DNA from: Bryobacteraceae bacterium
GTDB lineage: Bacteria > Acidobacteriota > Terriglobia > Bryobacterales > Bryobacteraceae
NCBI GenBank assembly: GCA_023384675.1
Contig: JAHDVK010000015.1
Location: 78,303-142,302 of the forward strand
Direction: 5' to 3'
DNA: 64,000 bases
A program made the position numbers and the translations under genes. Below, in pieces: positions 8,235 through 17,769 of the stretch (the stretch's first letter is position 1; the number at the start of each line of letters is the position of its first letter). The notes beneath the pieces are model-generated. The model was not told the origin of the DNA. It worked only from the letters and a program-made list of their open reading frames with translations, and searched no databases.

Positions 8235-10828
8235 TGCCGCTTCAGCTCCTCTTTGAGTTCGTTCAGGATTTGCAGCGCCTCCACCGGACGCAGGTTGTCG
8301 ACGTCAATGGCGCGAATGCGGTCGGCGATCTCCCAGCCCACGGGCTCGAACAGCGTGATCTGCTGCGTGGGCTTACGGGGCGGGGGACGCAATTCGTCGC
8401 TGACGGTGTGCTCGGACTCTTCGTGGAGCGCAAGGATTTCGCGCGCGCGCTCGATGACGGCGAGCGGCAACCCGGCGAGGCGCGCCACCTCGATGCCGTA
8501 GCTGCGGTCGGCCGCGCCCGGCTCCACTTTGCGCAGGAAAACGATCTGGTCGCCGGACTCCTTCACCGAGACATGGAGGTTGCGCACGCCTTCGAGCCGT
8601 TCGGCCAGTTCGGTAAGTTCGTGGTAGTGGGTGGCGAAGAGCGTGTAAGCGCCGGTGCGCTCGTGCAGATGTTCGATCACGCTCCAGGCCAGCGCGAGGC
8701 CGTCGTAGGTCGCCGTGCCGCGGCCGATCTCGTCGAGCACAATCAGGCTGCGTTCGGTGGCGGTATTCAGGATGACGGCCGTTTCGGTCATCTCGACCAT
8801 GAAGGTGGAGCGGCCGCGCGCCAGGTTATCCGACGCGCCGATGCGCGTGAAGACGCGGTCCACGATGGGCAGCAGCGCTTCGGCGGCGGGAACGAAGCAG
8901 CCGGTTTGGGCCATGACGCTAATGAGCGCGGCTTGCCGCAGGTACGTGGACTTGCCGCCCATGTTCGGCCCGGTGATCACGGCGATGCGGCAGGATTCGC
9001 GGTCGAGATAGAGATCGTTCGGGATGAAGCGCTGGGCATCGCGCTCGGTGAGGCGTTCGATCACCGGGTGGCGGCCGGCGGCGATCTTCCACTCCCCATT
9101 GCCGGAAAACCTCGGGCGGACCCAGCGGCATTCGGCGGCGGCATCGGCGAGCGCGGAGAAGACGTCGAGGGCGGCGACGGCGCCGGCAGTGCCACGAATG
9201 CGCGCCGCCTGTTTCGCGGCGGCTTCGCGCACGCTGGCGAAGATCTCGCGTTCGATCGTGAGCGCCTTTTCGTCGGCGTCGAGCACCCTGGTCTCCAGTT
9301 CTTTTAACTCCGGCGTGGTGAACCGTTCTGCGTTGACCAGGGTCTGTTTGCGCTCGTAGTCCGGCGGGGCGTTGCGGAGGTTCGCCTTCGAAATTTCGAT
9401 GTAGAAGCCGAAGACGTTATTGAAGCGGACCTTCAGCGAGGCGATGCCGGTACGCTCGCGTTCGCGCGTTTCGATGCCCGCGATGATCGAGCGCGCGTTG
9501 CGGCTGAGGTTTCTCAGCTCATCCAATTCGGCGTGGTAGCCCGCGCGGATCACGCCGCCGTCGTTCAGCGTGACGGGCGGTTCCTCTGTGATGGCGGCTA
9601 GGATAAGGTCGCGGATATCCGCCACTTCTTCGAGGGCGCCGATGACCTGGGCCAGCCGTTCCGGCCGCGGTTCAGGGACGAGCGGCGGCAGCTCCGGGAT
9701 CACCGCCAGCGAGCGCCCCAGCCCCAGCACGTCGCGCGGATTCGCCGTGCCGAGTGTGATTTTCGCGAGCAGGCGCTCGAGGTCCAGCATGCGGGAGAGC
9801 GCATCGCGCAGGCGCGACCGCTCGATGGTGCGCTGCGCGAAATACTCGACGGCATCGAGACGCGCTTCGATCTCGGCCTGATCGAGGGAGGGCCGCAACA
9901 GCCGGCGGCGCAGCAGGCGGCCGCCCATGCCGGTCATGGTCCGGTCGAGGACTCGGATGAGCGTGGCGTCGCGCTGGCCGTCGAGATCGGCGGAGAAAAG
10001 CGGTTCCACGAGTTCGAGGTTGCGCACGGTGACGGCGTCGAGCAACATGGCGCCCGAGCGGTCGAACCAGGCGGGGCGGTCCATGTGATCGAGCGCGGAC
10101 TTCTGGGTTTCGCGCAGGTAGGTGAGCAGCGCGCCGGCGGCGGCGGTGGCCAGCCGCCTGTCGCCGAGGCCGCAGCCATCGAGGGTGAGCAGTTTGAAAT
10201 GGTCGCGCAGGGCGCGTTCGCCGTGGTCGTAGCTGAAGGTCCAGGCTTCGACGGGGGTGCGGGTCCATGGGCCTTCGGGGGCTTCGTCCGCGGTCTCGGC
10301 GGCTATCAGCAACTCGCGCGCATTGAGTTGTTCGAGAGCGGCCGGGGCTTCGGCCGCCTCGATTTCGGTCGCGCGGAACTCGCCCGTGGACACATCCACG
10401 TAGGCGAGCCCGGCGGATTTCTCTCTGAGGCAAAGCGCCGCGAGATAGTTGTTCTCGTGCGATCGCAGCAGCGCCGATTCGGTGACCGTACCCGGCGACA
10501 GAATGCGCGTGATCTCGCGTTTGACGAGCTTCTTGGTGAGCTTGGGGTCTTCCACCTGATCGCAGATGGCGACCCGGTAGCCCTTCTGAATCAATCGCGC
10601 GATGTAGCCTTCGGCTGAATGCGCGGGCACGCCGCACATAGGGATGGGCTCGCCTTTGTCCTTATTGCGGGAAGTGAGGGTGATCTCGAGTTCGCGCGCC
10701 GCGATGATGGCGTCTTCAAAGAACAGCTCAAAAAAATCGCCGAGGCGGAAGAACAGCAGGGCATTGGGGGCCTGCTGCTTGGCAGCGGCATGTTGCCGCA
10801 TCACGGGCGTGGTGGATTCCGGGGCCAA
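8231..10828 (-). CDS. mutS: DNA mismatch repair ATPase MutS
   Basis: MutS recognises mismatches and starts methyl-independent or MutL-dependent repair in the cytoplasm. The protein begins at about PVMRQHAAAKQQAPNALLFFRLGDFFELF, which holds the mismatch-recognition Phe-X-Glu (FFE). It continues through connector, lever and clamp domains to the ATPase, with Walker A GPNMGGKST, VLDEIGRGTATYDG and ATHYHEL. The open frame runs upstream to 10924, but that part reads through a REP-like repeat. I therefore prefer the TTG at 10828 (MAPESTTPVMRQ); the ATG at 10801 is the alternative. It is the first gene of the pair with anmK. Confidence 0.95.
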   Translation of the reverse strand: MAPESTTPVMRQHAAAKQQAPNALLFFRLGDFFELFFEDAIIAARELEITLTSRNKDKGEPIPMCGVPAHSAEGYIARLIQKGYRVAICDQVEDPKLTKKLVKREITRILSPGTVTESALLRSHENNYLAALCLREKSAGLAYVDVSTGEFRATEIEAAEAPAALEQLNARELLIAAETADEAPEGPWTRTPVEAWTFSYDHGERALRDHFKLLTLDGCGLGDRRLATAAAGALLTYLRETQKSALDHMDRPAWFDRSGAMLLDAVTVRNLELVEPLFSADLDGQRDATLIRVLDRTMTGMGGRLLRRRLLRPSLDQAEIEARLDAVEYFAQRTIERSRLRDALSRMLDLERLLAKITLGTANPRDVLGLGRSLAVIPELPPLVPEPRPERLAQVIGALEEVADIRDLILAAITEEPPVTLNDGGVIRAGYHAELDELRNLSRNARSIIAGIETRERERTGIASLKVRFNNVFGFYIEISKANLRNAPPDYERKQTLVNAERFTTPELKELETRVLDADEKALTIEREIFASVREAAAKQAARIRGTAGAVAALDVFSALADAAAECRWVRPRFSGNGEWKIAAGRHPVIERLTERDAQRFIPNDLYLDRESCRIAVITGPNMGGKSTYLRQAALISVMAQTGCFVPAAEALLPIVDRVFTRIGASDNLARGRSTFMVEMTETAVILNTATERSLIVLDEIGRGTATYDGLALAWSVIEHLHERTGAYTLFATHYHELTELAERLEGVRNLHVSVKESGDQIVFLRKVEPGAADRSYGIEVARLAGLPLAVIERAREILALHEESEHTVSDELRPPPRKPTQQITLFEPVGWEIADRIRAIDVDNLRPVEALQILNELKEELKRQ

Positions 10829-10880
10829 CCTATCAGCGTACCGGCGGCGGAGCCCGCGGTAAAGGGGCACACCCCACACT

Positions 10881-10922
10881 CCTACGGCAGGCTTCAGCCT
10901 GCGCGGGGCTTCAGCCCCGCCC
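10881..10922. repeat. REP-like double hairpin
   Basis: Two adjacent palindromes share a TTCA loop: GCAGGC-TTCA-GCCTGC and GCGGGGC-TTCA-GCCCCGC. A closely related copy lies at 25541-25580 and half of one at 18336-18363. It sits just upstream of mutS, and each copy neighbours a fragment of the terminase-associated gene or the methylase-like gene. It is a dispersed extragenic palindrome of unknown activity. Confidence 0.65.
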
Positions 10923-10935
10923 AAACCACCCCGCC

Positions 10936-11098
10936 AATAAAATCCTCCACAAATACCAGCTCACTTTGCGCGAATTCCGCAACGCCTCCATCGAACTCGA
11001 ATCCCTCCCCGCTCCCGCCGACCCCCTCCAACGCCTCTGCTCCGGACTCCACCGCTCCGTCCAGGAATCCTCCTTCGCCCAGTTCCTCTCCCTTTGAT
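10936..11098 (+). pseudogene. Chimeric remnant: methylase-like N-terminal piece fused to terminase-associated gene piece
   Basis: One open frame without a convincing start reads NKILHKYQLTLREFRNASIE, then LESLPAPADPLQRLCSGLHRSVQESSFAQFLSL and a stop. The first part matches the protein stub at 18457 (KILHNYQLTLREFRHASIEHES). The second part, from about 11005, matches residues about 103-130 of the proteins at 17897 and 25724. The two families are thus joined in frame here. The rest of the gap up to 11270 shows no gene. Confidence 0.6.
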
Positions 11099-11270
11099 CA
11101 CCCCCGCCATCGCTACTTCACCACTTGACCTCCGCTTCTTCCTCCAAGGTTTGCCCGCGCCTCGGTCCCGCGGCGCCAAACGCAGCCTGTCGGCCGATCA
11201 CTGCCCATACGCCGGTAAAACTGGATGAATCTGTGCACAATTCATTTCCTAGCAATCTGTCATTAACCTA

Positions 11271-11299
11271 TTGACACTAGCTTTTGTTGGACGTAACAT
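11271..11299 (+). promoter_or_regulatory. Sigma70-type promoter of the TonB receptor operon
   Basis: A perfect -35 TTGACA (11271-11276) is separated by 17 bases from the -10 TAACAT (11294-11299). This predicts a start near 11306 and a 5' leader of about 76 bases. It also rules out the upstream in-frame ATG at 11271 as the translation start of the receptor. Confidence 0.7.
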
Positions 11300-11381
11300 T
11301 GACCCCATCACGTACGAAGCGGAGTCACCTGCGCCGTACGTGTCCACGCGGGGTTATGTCAGGACCAAGGAGCAACACAGG

Positions 11382-14300
11382 ATGCAAGTATCAAGAAAGC
11401 GCGGCTGGGCCGCCGCCGGTTTCTTGCTTGCGTTGGCCGCCATAGTCATGTCGGTACCGGCGCAAGCCCAATTAGTCTCTGGATCGATCATCGGGTTCGT
11501 CAAGGACTCGCAACAAATGGCCGTGGTCGGTGCCAAGGTGACGCTGATCAATCCGGCGCAAGCTACGTCGCGCGAGGTGTTTACCGGAGCCGACGGAGGC
11601 TTCGTCATCACCCCCGTACAGCCTGGCAGCTACACCGTTTCGGTGGAGGCGCCCGGGTTCAAAAAGTTCGAACAAAGCAACGTCCGCCTGTTCGCCAACG
11701 ACCGTCTCGCGCTGGGCGATATCCTCTTGCAGGTCGGCGCGGTGTCGGAGACCATCACCGTTGAGGGCGCCGTGGCGCAAGTGCAGGCGCAGTCGGCCGA
11801 ACGCGCCGGCGTCCTCACCGGCAACCAGGTGGTTGACTTGGCGCTGATATCGAGGAATTTCTTTGACCTGGCGCGTACCATCCCGGGCATTGTTTACACG
11901 GGCGGCCTGGGAGGCATCATTTCGAACGGTAACCGCGGGAATCAGAACAATCTGATGCTCGACGGCGTCACCAACGTGGACACCGGTTCCAACGGCGGTA
12001 CGCTGGCCACCACGAACATCGACATGATCGCCGAATTCAAAGTGATCACGAATTCGCAGCAGGCCGAATTCGGCCGATCGTCTGGCGCTCAAATCAACGT
12101 GGTGACCAAGTCCGGCACCAACGAATTCCATGGCACGGGCTATTACTTCTACCGTCACGAGAGCCTGAACGCCAACTCCTGGCGGAACAACATGGACGGC
12201 CGCCAGCGCCAGCTTTACCGCTTCGACTTTGTTGGGTTCAACGTCGGAGGCCCCGCCTACATTCCTGGCAAATTCAACACCAACAAGGACAAGTTCTTCT
12301 TCTTTATCGGCCATGAATGGCAGAACCAGCTCTCGCCCAACTCGCTCCGCAACGTGACCGTCCCGACCCAGGCGCAGCGCAATGGCGACTTCTCGGCTAC
12401 CACCGAAGCCGATGGCCGGCCAGTGATCATCCGTGACCCGCTCGCAAACACGCCATTCCCGGGTAACCGGATCCCCACCAACCGATTCAGCGCCGACGGC
12501 CAGAAGATTCTCAACTTCTACCCGATGCCCAACGCGATGGGCATCGATCCATCCTTCAACTTCCAGTCGCAAGTGTCGGACACGTTCCCGCGGCGCGAGA
12601 ACATTTACCGCGGCGACTACAATATCAACGATAAATGGCGTCTCTATTCGCGCTATATCTGGACCTTCTCACAGCAGGATAAGGCGTACGGCCAGTGGAA
12701 CGCCGACTACAACATTCCGTTCGCGCCGATGAATTTCGGGAATCCGGGCTGGAGCTTCATCACCAACCTGACGACCGTCGTCAACCCGACCCTGACCAAC
12801 GAGTTCATCTTTGGCTCTTCCAAGAACCGGCTGAATATTGATCCGGTGGACAATACCTTCGACCGCGCGGCGCTGGGGCTGCAATATCAGATGCCATTCC
12901 GGGACGCCGATTCGCTGGGACTGATCCAGAACTGGCGCTACAACGTGCCCAACTCGCCCTTCACGAGCTTCAACGGCACGCCCTTCCGGAACTTCAACCA
13001 CACTTGGGACATCACCAACAACACGTCGAAGATCATGGGGAGCCACACGTTCAAGGCGGGCGCATATTTGCACCACTCGCAGAAGGACCAGACGGCTTTC
13101 ACCTCCGTCAATGGAAATATGTGGTTCAACCGCAACACGCAGAATCCGAACGACACGAATTGGGCTTTCTCGAACGCTTTGATCGGGACGTGGGAACGCA
13201 TTGAGCAGTCGAACACGGTGCTGAACGGAGAATATCGTTACTGGAACGCAGAATGGTATGCCCAGGACAACTGGCGGGTGAACAGCCGTCTGACGATCGA
13301 CTATGGGATGCGCTTCTATTGGATCCAGCCGCAGTTTGACCAGGCGCTGCAGACGTCAAGCTGGAATCCGGCGCTGTTCGATTTCGGCCAGCGCGCCGCC
13401 CTCCTGCAGCCCGGCAGGGACGCTGCTGGCCAGGTCGTGGCGGTGAACCCGATCACTGGCGATCAGCGCCCGCGGGCGCTGATCGGTTCGATTGTCAATA
13501 CCGGCGGCTCCGCCTTTGTAGGCCCCCTCTACGCCAACGGGATGGGCCGGGCGGGCCAGGGCTATCCCCGAGGCCTGATCGACAATCGCGGCATCCACTT
13601 CGCGCCGCGCTTGGGCTTGGCGTACCGCTTCATGGACAAAACCGTGCTGCGCGTCGGCGGCGGCGTTTTTTACGACCGCTTCCAGGGTAATCCCGTCTTC
13701 GATACCCTGCCCAACCCGCCGTCCACCATACGGCCAAACTTCTACTTCGGCACGCTCGATAGCATACCGCCCGCTGCGGAAGGCGTCTTTTTCCCGGGCA
13801 ATGTGATCGGCTTCGATCGTGCCGGCCATGTGCCTAGCACCTACAACTGGAACGTATCGATCCAGCGCGAACTGCCGCGCGGCGTCCTGCTCGATGTAGG
13901 CTACGTCGGCTCGGCCTCCAACCACAACATCGGGCGCGTTAACACCAACTACGCCCGCTTCGGCTCGGCCTGGCTGCCCGAAAATCAGGATCCCCTCAAT
14001 GCCAATCCTCGTTTCGATGGCACCACGACCAAGCAGATTAATCTTTACCGGCCCTATCTGGGCCACAACGACGCGAATCTGATCGGATTTGGCGCCTCTT
14101 CCAATTACCATTCACTCCAGGTCAGTGCCAATCGCCGCATGGGGCGCGATCTGCTCTTCGGTATCGCCTACACCTGGTCGAAGGCACTGGGCGTCACCTC
14201 CGGCGACGGCGACTTCCTCCATCCGGAAAACGCAAGAATGGCCAACTATGGTGTGCTGGCGTTCGACCGGCGGCACAACCTCGTGTTCAACTACACCTAC

Positions 14301-14900
14301 ACCCTGCCCAAGCCCGCCCGCGGCGGCAACGCCCTCGATAACGCCGTGGGCCGGCTGATCCTCAATAACTGGCAGATCTCCGGCATCACCAATATGACTT
14401 CCGGCCAGCCCGACGGGATCGGCCTGAGTGTGCGCGGCCTCGGCGGCGCCGACGTCAACCGCATCTGGACAGGCTCGGAAACCATCGGCCCGCGCGTCGT
14501 CATCAATGGCAATCCCACCAAGAGCCGCGGCGACCGCGGCGAGTTCGCCTGGATCAACACCAACGTCTTTGGCCTGCCCGCCATCGGTTCCCAGGGTCTC
14601 GATTCCGGCGTTCGTCCCATCGTGCGCCCCGGCGATCATAGCTGGGACATCTCGATCTTCAAAAACGTTCCGTTGGGGGCGGAAACCCGTTACATCCAGC
14701 TCCGGCTCGAGATGTTCAACGCCTTCAACCAGGTCCGCTTCTCAGACTTCAACCGCTCCGCCACGTTCGACCGGGCCACCGGCCAGATCACCAATCTGCC
14801 CGCGGCGCTCGGCGGCGGCGGCGGCCGGTTTGGCTTCGGCGCCTTAACCGGAACCCAAGATCCCCGCCTGATCCAGTTGGCTGCTAAATTCTATTTTTAG
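11382..14900 (+). CDS. TonB-dependent receptor with N-terminal carboxypeptidase-regulatory-like domain (Oar-like)
   Basis: The 1,172-residue outer-membrane protein starts with a signal peptide ending ...SVPAQAQ. A Cna-B/carboxypeptidase regulatory-like domain follows (about residues 30-115, GSIIGFVKDSQQMAVVGAKV), then a plug domain (about 120-260, with MLDGVTNVD and QAEFGRSSGAQINVVTKSG), and a long beta-barrel ending in AAKFYF. Such receptors import large ligands such as oligosaccharides or peptides; the ligand here is unknown. The start is set by AAGGAG nine bases before ATG, downstream of the promoter at 11271-11299. The next gene overlaps its stop by one base, so it is the first gene of a three-gene operon. 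Confidence 0.92.
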   Translation: MQVSRKRGWAAAGFLLALAAIVMSVPAQAQLVSGSIIGFVKDSQQMAVVGAKVTLINPAQATSREVFTGADGGFVITPVQPGSYTVSVEAPGFKKFEQSNVRLFANDRLALGDILLQVGAVSETITVEGAVAQVQAQSAERAGVLTGNQVVDLALISRNFFDLARTIPGIVYTGGLGGIISNGNRGNQNNLMLDGVTNVDTGSNGGTLATTNIDMIAEFKVITNSQQAEFGRSSGAQINVVTKSGTNEFHGTGYYFYRHESLNANSWRNNMDGRQRQLYRFDFVGFNVGGPAYIPGKFNTNKDKFFFFIGHEWQNQLSPNSLRNVTVPTQAQRNGDFSATTEADGRPVIIRDPLANTPFPGNRIPTNRFSADGQKILNFYPMPNAMGIDPSFNFQSQVSDTFPRRENIYRGDYNINDKWRLYSRYIWTFSQQDKAYGQWNADYNIPFAPMNFGNPGWSFITNLTTVVNPTLTNEFIFGSSKNRLNIDPVDNTFDRAALGLQYQMPFRDADSLGLIQNWRYNVPNSPFTSFNGTPFRNFNHTWDITNNTSKIMGSHTFKAGAYLHHSQKDQTAFTSVNGNMWFNRNTQNPNDTNWAFSNALIGTWERIEQSNTVLNGEYRYWNAEWYAQDNWRVNSRLTIDYGMRFYWIQPQFDQALQTSSWNPALFDFGQRAALLQPGRDAAGQVVAVNPITGDQRPRALIGSIVNTGGSAFVGPLYANGMGRAGQGYPRGLIDNRGIHFAPRLGLAYRFMDKTVLRVGGGVFYDRFQGNPVFDTLPNPPSTIRPNFYFGTLDSIPPAAEGVFFPGNVIGFDRAGHVPSTYNWNVSIQRELPRGVLLDVGYVGSASNHNIGRVNTNYARFGSAWLPENQDPLNANPRFDGTTTKQINLYRPYLGHNDANLIGFGASSNYHSLQVSANRRMGRDLLFGIAYTWSKALGVTSGDGDFLHPENARMANYGVLAFDRRHNLVFNYTYTLPKPARGGNALDNAVGRLILNNWQISGITNMTSGQPDGIGLSVRGLGGADVNRIWTGSETIGPRVVINGNPTKSRGDRGEFAWINTNVFGLPAIGSQGLDSGVRPIVRPGDHSWDISIFKNVPLGAETRYIQLRLEMFNAFNQVRFSDFNRSATFDRATGQITNLPAALGGGGGRFGFGALTGTQDPRLIQLAAKFYF

Positions 14901-16021
14901 TGGCGCTGCTGTATCTTCTTCTCACGCTGGCCCTGGTCCAGGATCCCCTGGCCGAGGGCCAGCGTGCGTTTCAGGCCGGTGACTTGGCCGCGGCCGAAGC
15001 CGCTTTCCGTAAACACCTCGCCGCCCATCCCAACTCGGCCGAAGCCCTCTCCAACCTCGCCGCCGTTCATGCCCGCCGCCAGCAGTACCCTGAGGCGGTG
15101 CATCTATATCGCAACGCGCTCAAGGCCGATCCCTCTCTCACGCCCGTTCATTTCAACCTGGCAGTGTCGCTGATCCAGCTGCGAGAGTATGCCCCCGCCG
15201 CCGCACATCTGCGCACCTTCCTCAAAGGCTTTCCCAAGGAGGCGCGCGCCCGCCAGCTCCTGGGCCTCTGCCTTGTCGAAACCGGCGACCTGCGCCCCGC
15301 CCTCGATGAGCTTGAAGCGGCCTATGCGGCGAATCCCCGAGATGCTTCCATCGTCTTTTCTCTCGCCTACGCCCACGCCCGGGCCGGGAACGAACTGCGC
15401 TCGCTTCATTTTGTTGGACTCTCGGGCCGGCAGCCGGGGCTGGCTGCCCTCGTCGAAGGCTTGATCGATTACCGGCGCGGCCGGTTCGCCGAAGCCCGCG
15501 CCCATTTCGAACGCGCCATCCAGGCAGACCCCAACTCCGCCCCCGCGCTCGCCGCCCTCGGCCGCCTCCACTTGCTCGAAAACGACGATCCGCCCGCCAT
15601 CGAGTACCTCGAAAAAGCCATGCGCCTCAACCCGCAGGACGCCGAATCGATCTATCAGCTTGGCGTGCTCTACGACCGCGCCGGCCACGCCGCCAAGGGC
15701 CGCGACTACCTGCGACGCGCCCTCACCCTGCGCGCCGCCTACGCCGACCCCCATTACCAGCTCGGCCGCATCGCTTTCCGCGAAAATCGCTATCACGAGG
15801 CGCTGAACGAGTTGGAACAGGCCGCGAAGATCCTGCCCGACCAGGAGGCCATCCGCCTGCTCCTCGGACGCACCTATCAGGCGCTTGGCCGCGCCGCCGA
15901 TGCCAAACGCGAATTCGCCGAAGTCCGGCGCCTCAAACAGCAGGTCGTCGAACGCGACCGCCTTCGCCTGGATTCCGACGCGCTCATGCGGGCCGAGCGC
16001 GAGGCCCCTGGCGCGCAATGA
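14900..16021 (+). CDS. Exported TPR-repeat protein
   Basis: The GTG start shares its first base with the TonB receptor stop. The 373-residue product has a short hydrophobic N-terminus (ALLYLLLTLALVQD) and about nine tetratricopeptide repeats with the usual W/L-G-Y-A-P pattern, for example AEALSNLAAVHARRQQYPEA and AESIYQLGVLYDRAGHAAKG. TPR arrays mediate protein-protein contacts and have no catalytic role. In acidobacteria such proteins are commonly encoded with ASPIC/UnbV proteins, as here (four-base ATGA overlap with the next gene). It probably serves the same envelope complex as its neighbours. Confidence 0.88.
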   Translation: MALLYLLLTLALVQDPLAEGQRAFQAGDLAAAEAAFRKHLAAHPNSAEALSNLAAVHARRQQYPEAVHLYRNALKADPSLTPVHFNLAVSLIQLREYAPAAAHLRTFLKGFPKEARARQLLGLCLVETGDLRPALDELEAAYAANPRDASIVFSLAYAHARAGNELRSLHFVGLSGRQPGLAALVEGLIDYRRGRFAEARAHFERAIQADPNSAPALAALGRLHLLENDDPPAIEYLEKAMRLNPQDAESIYQLGVLYDRAGHAAKGRDYLRRALTLRAAYADPHYQLGRIAFRENRYHEALNELEQAAKILPDQEAIRLLLGRTYQALGRAADAKREFAEVRRLKQQVVERDRLRLDSDALMRAEREAPGAQ

Positions 16022-17769
16022 AAACCCTGCTGGCTTTCGCGATCGCCGCCGGCGTCCTCTTCGCCCAGGGCGTGGCTTCCCGCGGCCTGAAGCCCCAAGC
16101 GCGCGGCAAGCCCTCGGGCATCCCCTTCCACGCCGCTTTCACAAACGTGGCGAAGGAGGCCGGCCTGCGCGCACCCGCCATCTATGGAGGCGTGGATAAA
16201 GTCGAGTATATTGTCGAAAATTCGGCCGGCGGTGTCGCCCTGTTCGACTTCGATGGCGACGGATTCATCGACATTTTCGTCCTGGGCGGCACGCGTTTCG
16301 GCGACCCGCCCCCCGAGGCCACCAACCGCCTGTACCGCAACCTGGGCGGTCTGAAATTCGACGACGTCACCGAAAAGGCCGGCCTGCGCCGTACGGGCTG
16401 GGCCAATTCCATTGCCATCGGCGACTTCGATAATGACGGCCACATCGACCTGTTCCTCACCTACTGGGGCGACAACGCGCTCTACCGGAACCGCGGCGAT
16501 GGCACGTTCGAGGACGTCACCGCCCGCGCAGGCCTCGTTCTGCCCCGCCGCGATGGCCGCCCCTACTGGTCCTCCGGCGCCACATTCATTGACTACGACC
16601 GCGATGGCCGCCTTGACCTCTTCATCGCCAATTACATCGATTTCGACCTGAAATCCACTCCGAAACCCGGCGAAAACGCCAACTGCAATTGGAAAGGCAT
16701 TCCCGTCGCCTGCGGTCCGCGCGGTCTGAAAACCGCCCGCCACTGGCTGTTCCGCAACACTGGCCAAGGCCGCTTCGAGGACGTCAGCGAACAGTCCGGC
16801 ATCGCCCGGCTCACCGCTTCCTTCGGAATGACCGCCGCCGCCACCGATTTCGACGGCGACGGCTGGCCCGACATCTACGTCGCCTGCGACTCCACGCCCT
16901 CCCTCTTCTTCCGCAACCAGCGCGATGGCGCCTTCTCCGAAGAAGGCATCGAGCGCGGCGTCGCCCTCAATGAAGACGGCATGGAGCAGGCCGGCATGGG
17001 CCTCGGCATCGGCGACTATAACCTCGACGGCCGCCTCGATATCCTCAAAACCCACTTCGCCGACGATACCCACATCCTCTACCGCAACGACGGCGAAGGC
17101 CAGTTCTCCGACGTCACCCTCGCCTCCGGTCTGGCCGTCGAAACCCGCTTCATCGGCTGGGGCGCCGGCATCCACGACTTCGATAACGACGGCTGGCCGG
17201 ACCTGTTCATCGCCACCGGCAGCGTGTACCCCGAAACCGAACGGGATCTCCCCGCCTACCCTTACCGAACGCCCCCCCTGCTGTTCCGCAATCTCGAGGG
17301 CGCGCGCTTCGAGCAACTCTTCGAAGCCGCCGGTCCCGCATTCTCCGAACCCCTGCCCGCCCGAGGCGCCGCCGTCGCCGACCTCGACAACGACGGCGAT
17401 CTCGACATCGTCATCTGGAACCGAAACGAACCCCCAGCCCTCCTTCGCAACCATCTCAACCCGCCCGAACCCCGCAACTGGCTCCAGGTGGAACTGCAAG
17501 GCACGCGCTCCAACCGCGCCGCCATCGGCGCCCAGGTCACGCTTGAATACGGAGGACGCCTCCAGACCCAGGCCGTCCTCTCCCAAGCCAGCTTCTATTC
17601 GGCAAATCCCCCCCGCTTGCACTTCGGCCTCGGCCGCAACACCGTCCAAAGCCTCACCGTCCTCTGGCCCGATGGAAAACGCGAACGCTTCGCGGTCAAG
17701 GATCTCAATCGTCTCCTGAAATTCACCGAAGGCGCGGGCCAGCCCTTGCCCCCCCTCCCACCCCAGTAA
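16018..17769 (+). CDS. ASPIC/UnbV domain protein with FG-GAP (VCBS) repeats, CRTAC1-like
   Basis: The 583-residue secreted protein has a signal peptide (MKTLLAFAIAAGVLFAQG). A beta-propeller of FG-GAP repeats follows with calcium-binding DxDxDG-type loops (DFDGDGFIDIF, DFDNDGHIDLF, DFDGDGWPDIY, DLDNDGDLDIV). The C-terminal ASPIC/UnbV domain (about residues 480-560) closes the protein, near LHFGLGRNTVQSLTVLWPDGK. The family resembles animal CRTAC1; its bacterial function is unknown, with surface binding or enzyme scaffolding proposed. It overlaps the TPR gene by ATGA and ends just inside the left 0.54-kb direct repeat. Confidence 0.9.
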   Translation: MKTLLAFAIAAGVLFAQGVASRGLKPQARGKPSGIPFHAAFTNVAKEAGLRAPAIYGGVDKVEYIVENSAGGVALFDFDGDGFIDIFVLGGTRFGDPPPEATNRLYRNLGGLKFDDVTEKAGLRRTGWANSIAIGDFDNDGHIDLFLTYWGDNALYRNRGDGTFEDVTARAGLVLPRRDGRPYWSSGATFIDYDRDGRLDLFIANYIDFDLKSTPKPGENANCNWKGIPVACGPRGLKTARHWLFRNTGQGRFEDVSEQSGIARLTASFGMTAAATDFDGDGWPDIYVACDSTPSLFFRNQRDGAFSEEGIERGVALNEDGMEQAGMGLGIGDYNLDGRLDILKTHFADDTHILYRNDGEGQFSDVTLASGLAVETRFIGWGAGIHDFDNDGWPDLFIATGSVYPETERDLPAYPYRTPPLLFRNLEGARFEQLFEAAGPAFSEPLPARGAAVADLDNDGDLDIVIWNRNEPPALLRNHLNPPEPRNWLQVELQGTRSNRAAIGAQVTLEYGGRLQTQAVLSQASFYSANPPRLHFGLGRNTVQSLTVLWPDGKRERFAVKDLNRLLKFTEGAGQPLPPLPPQ

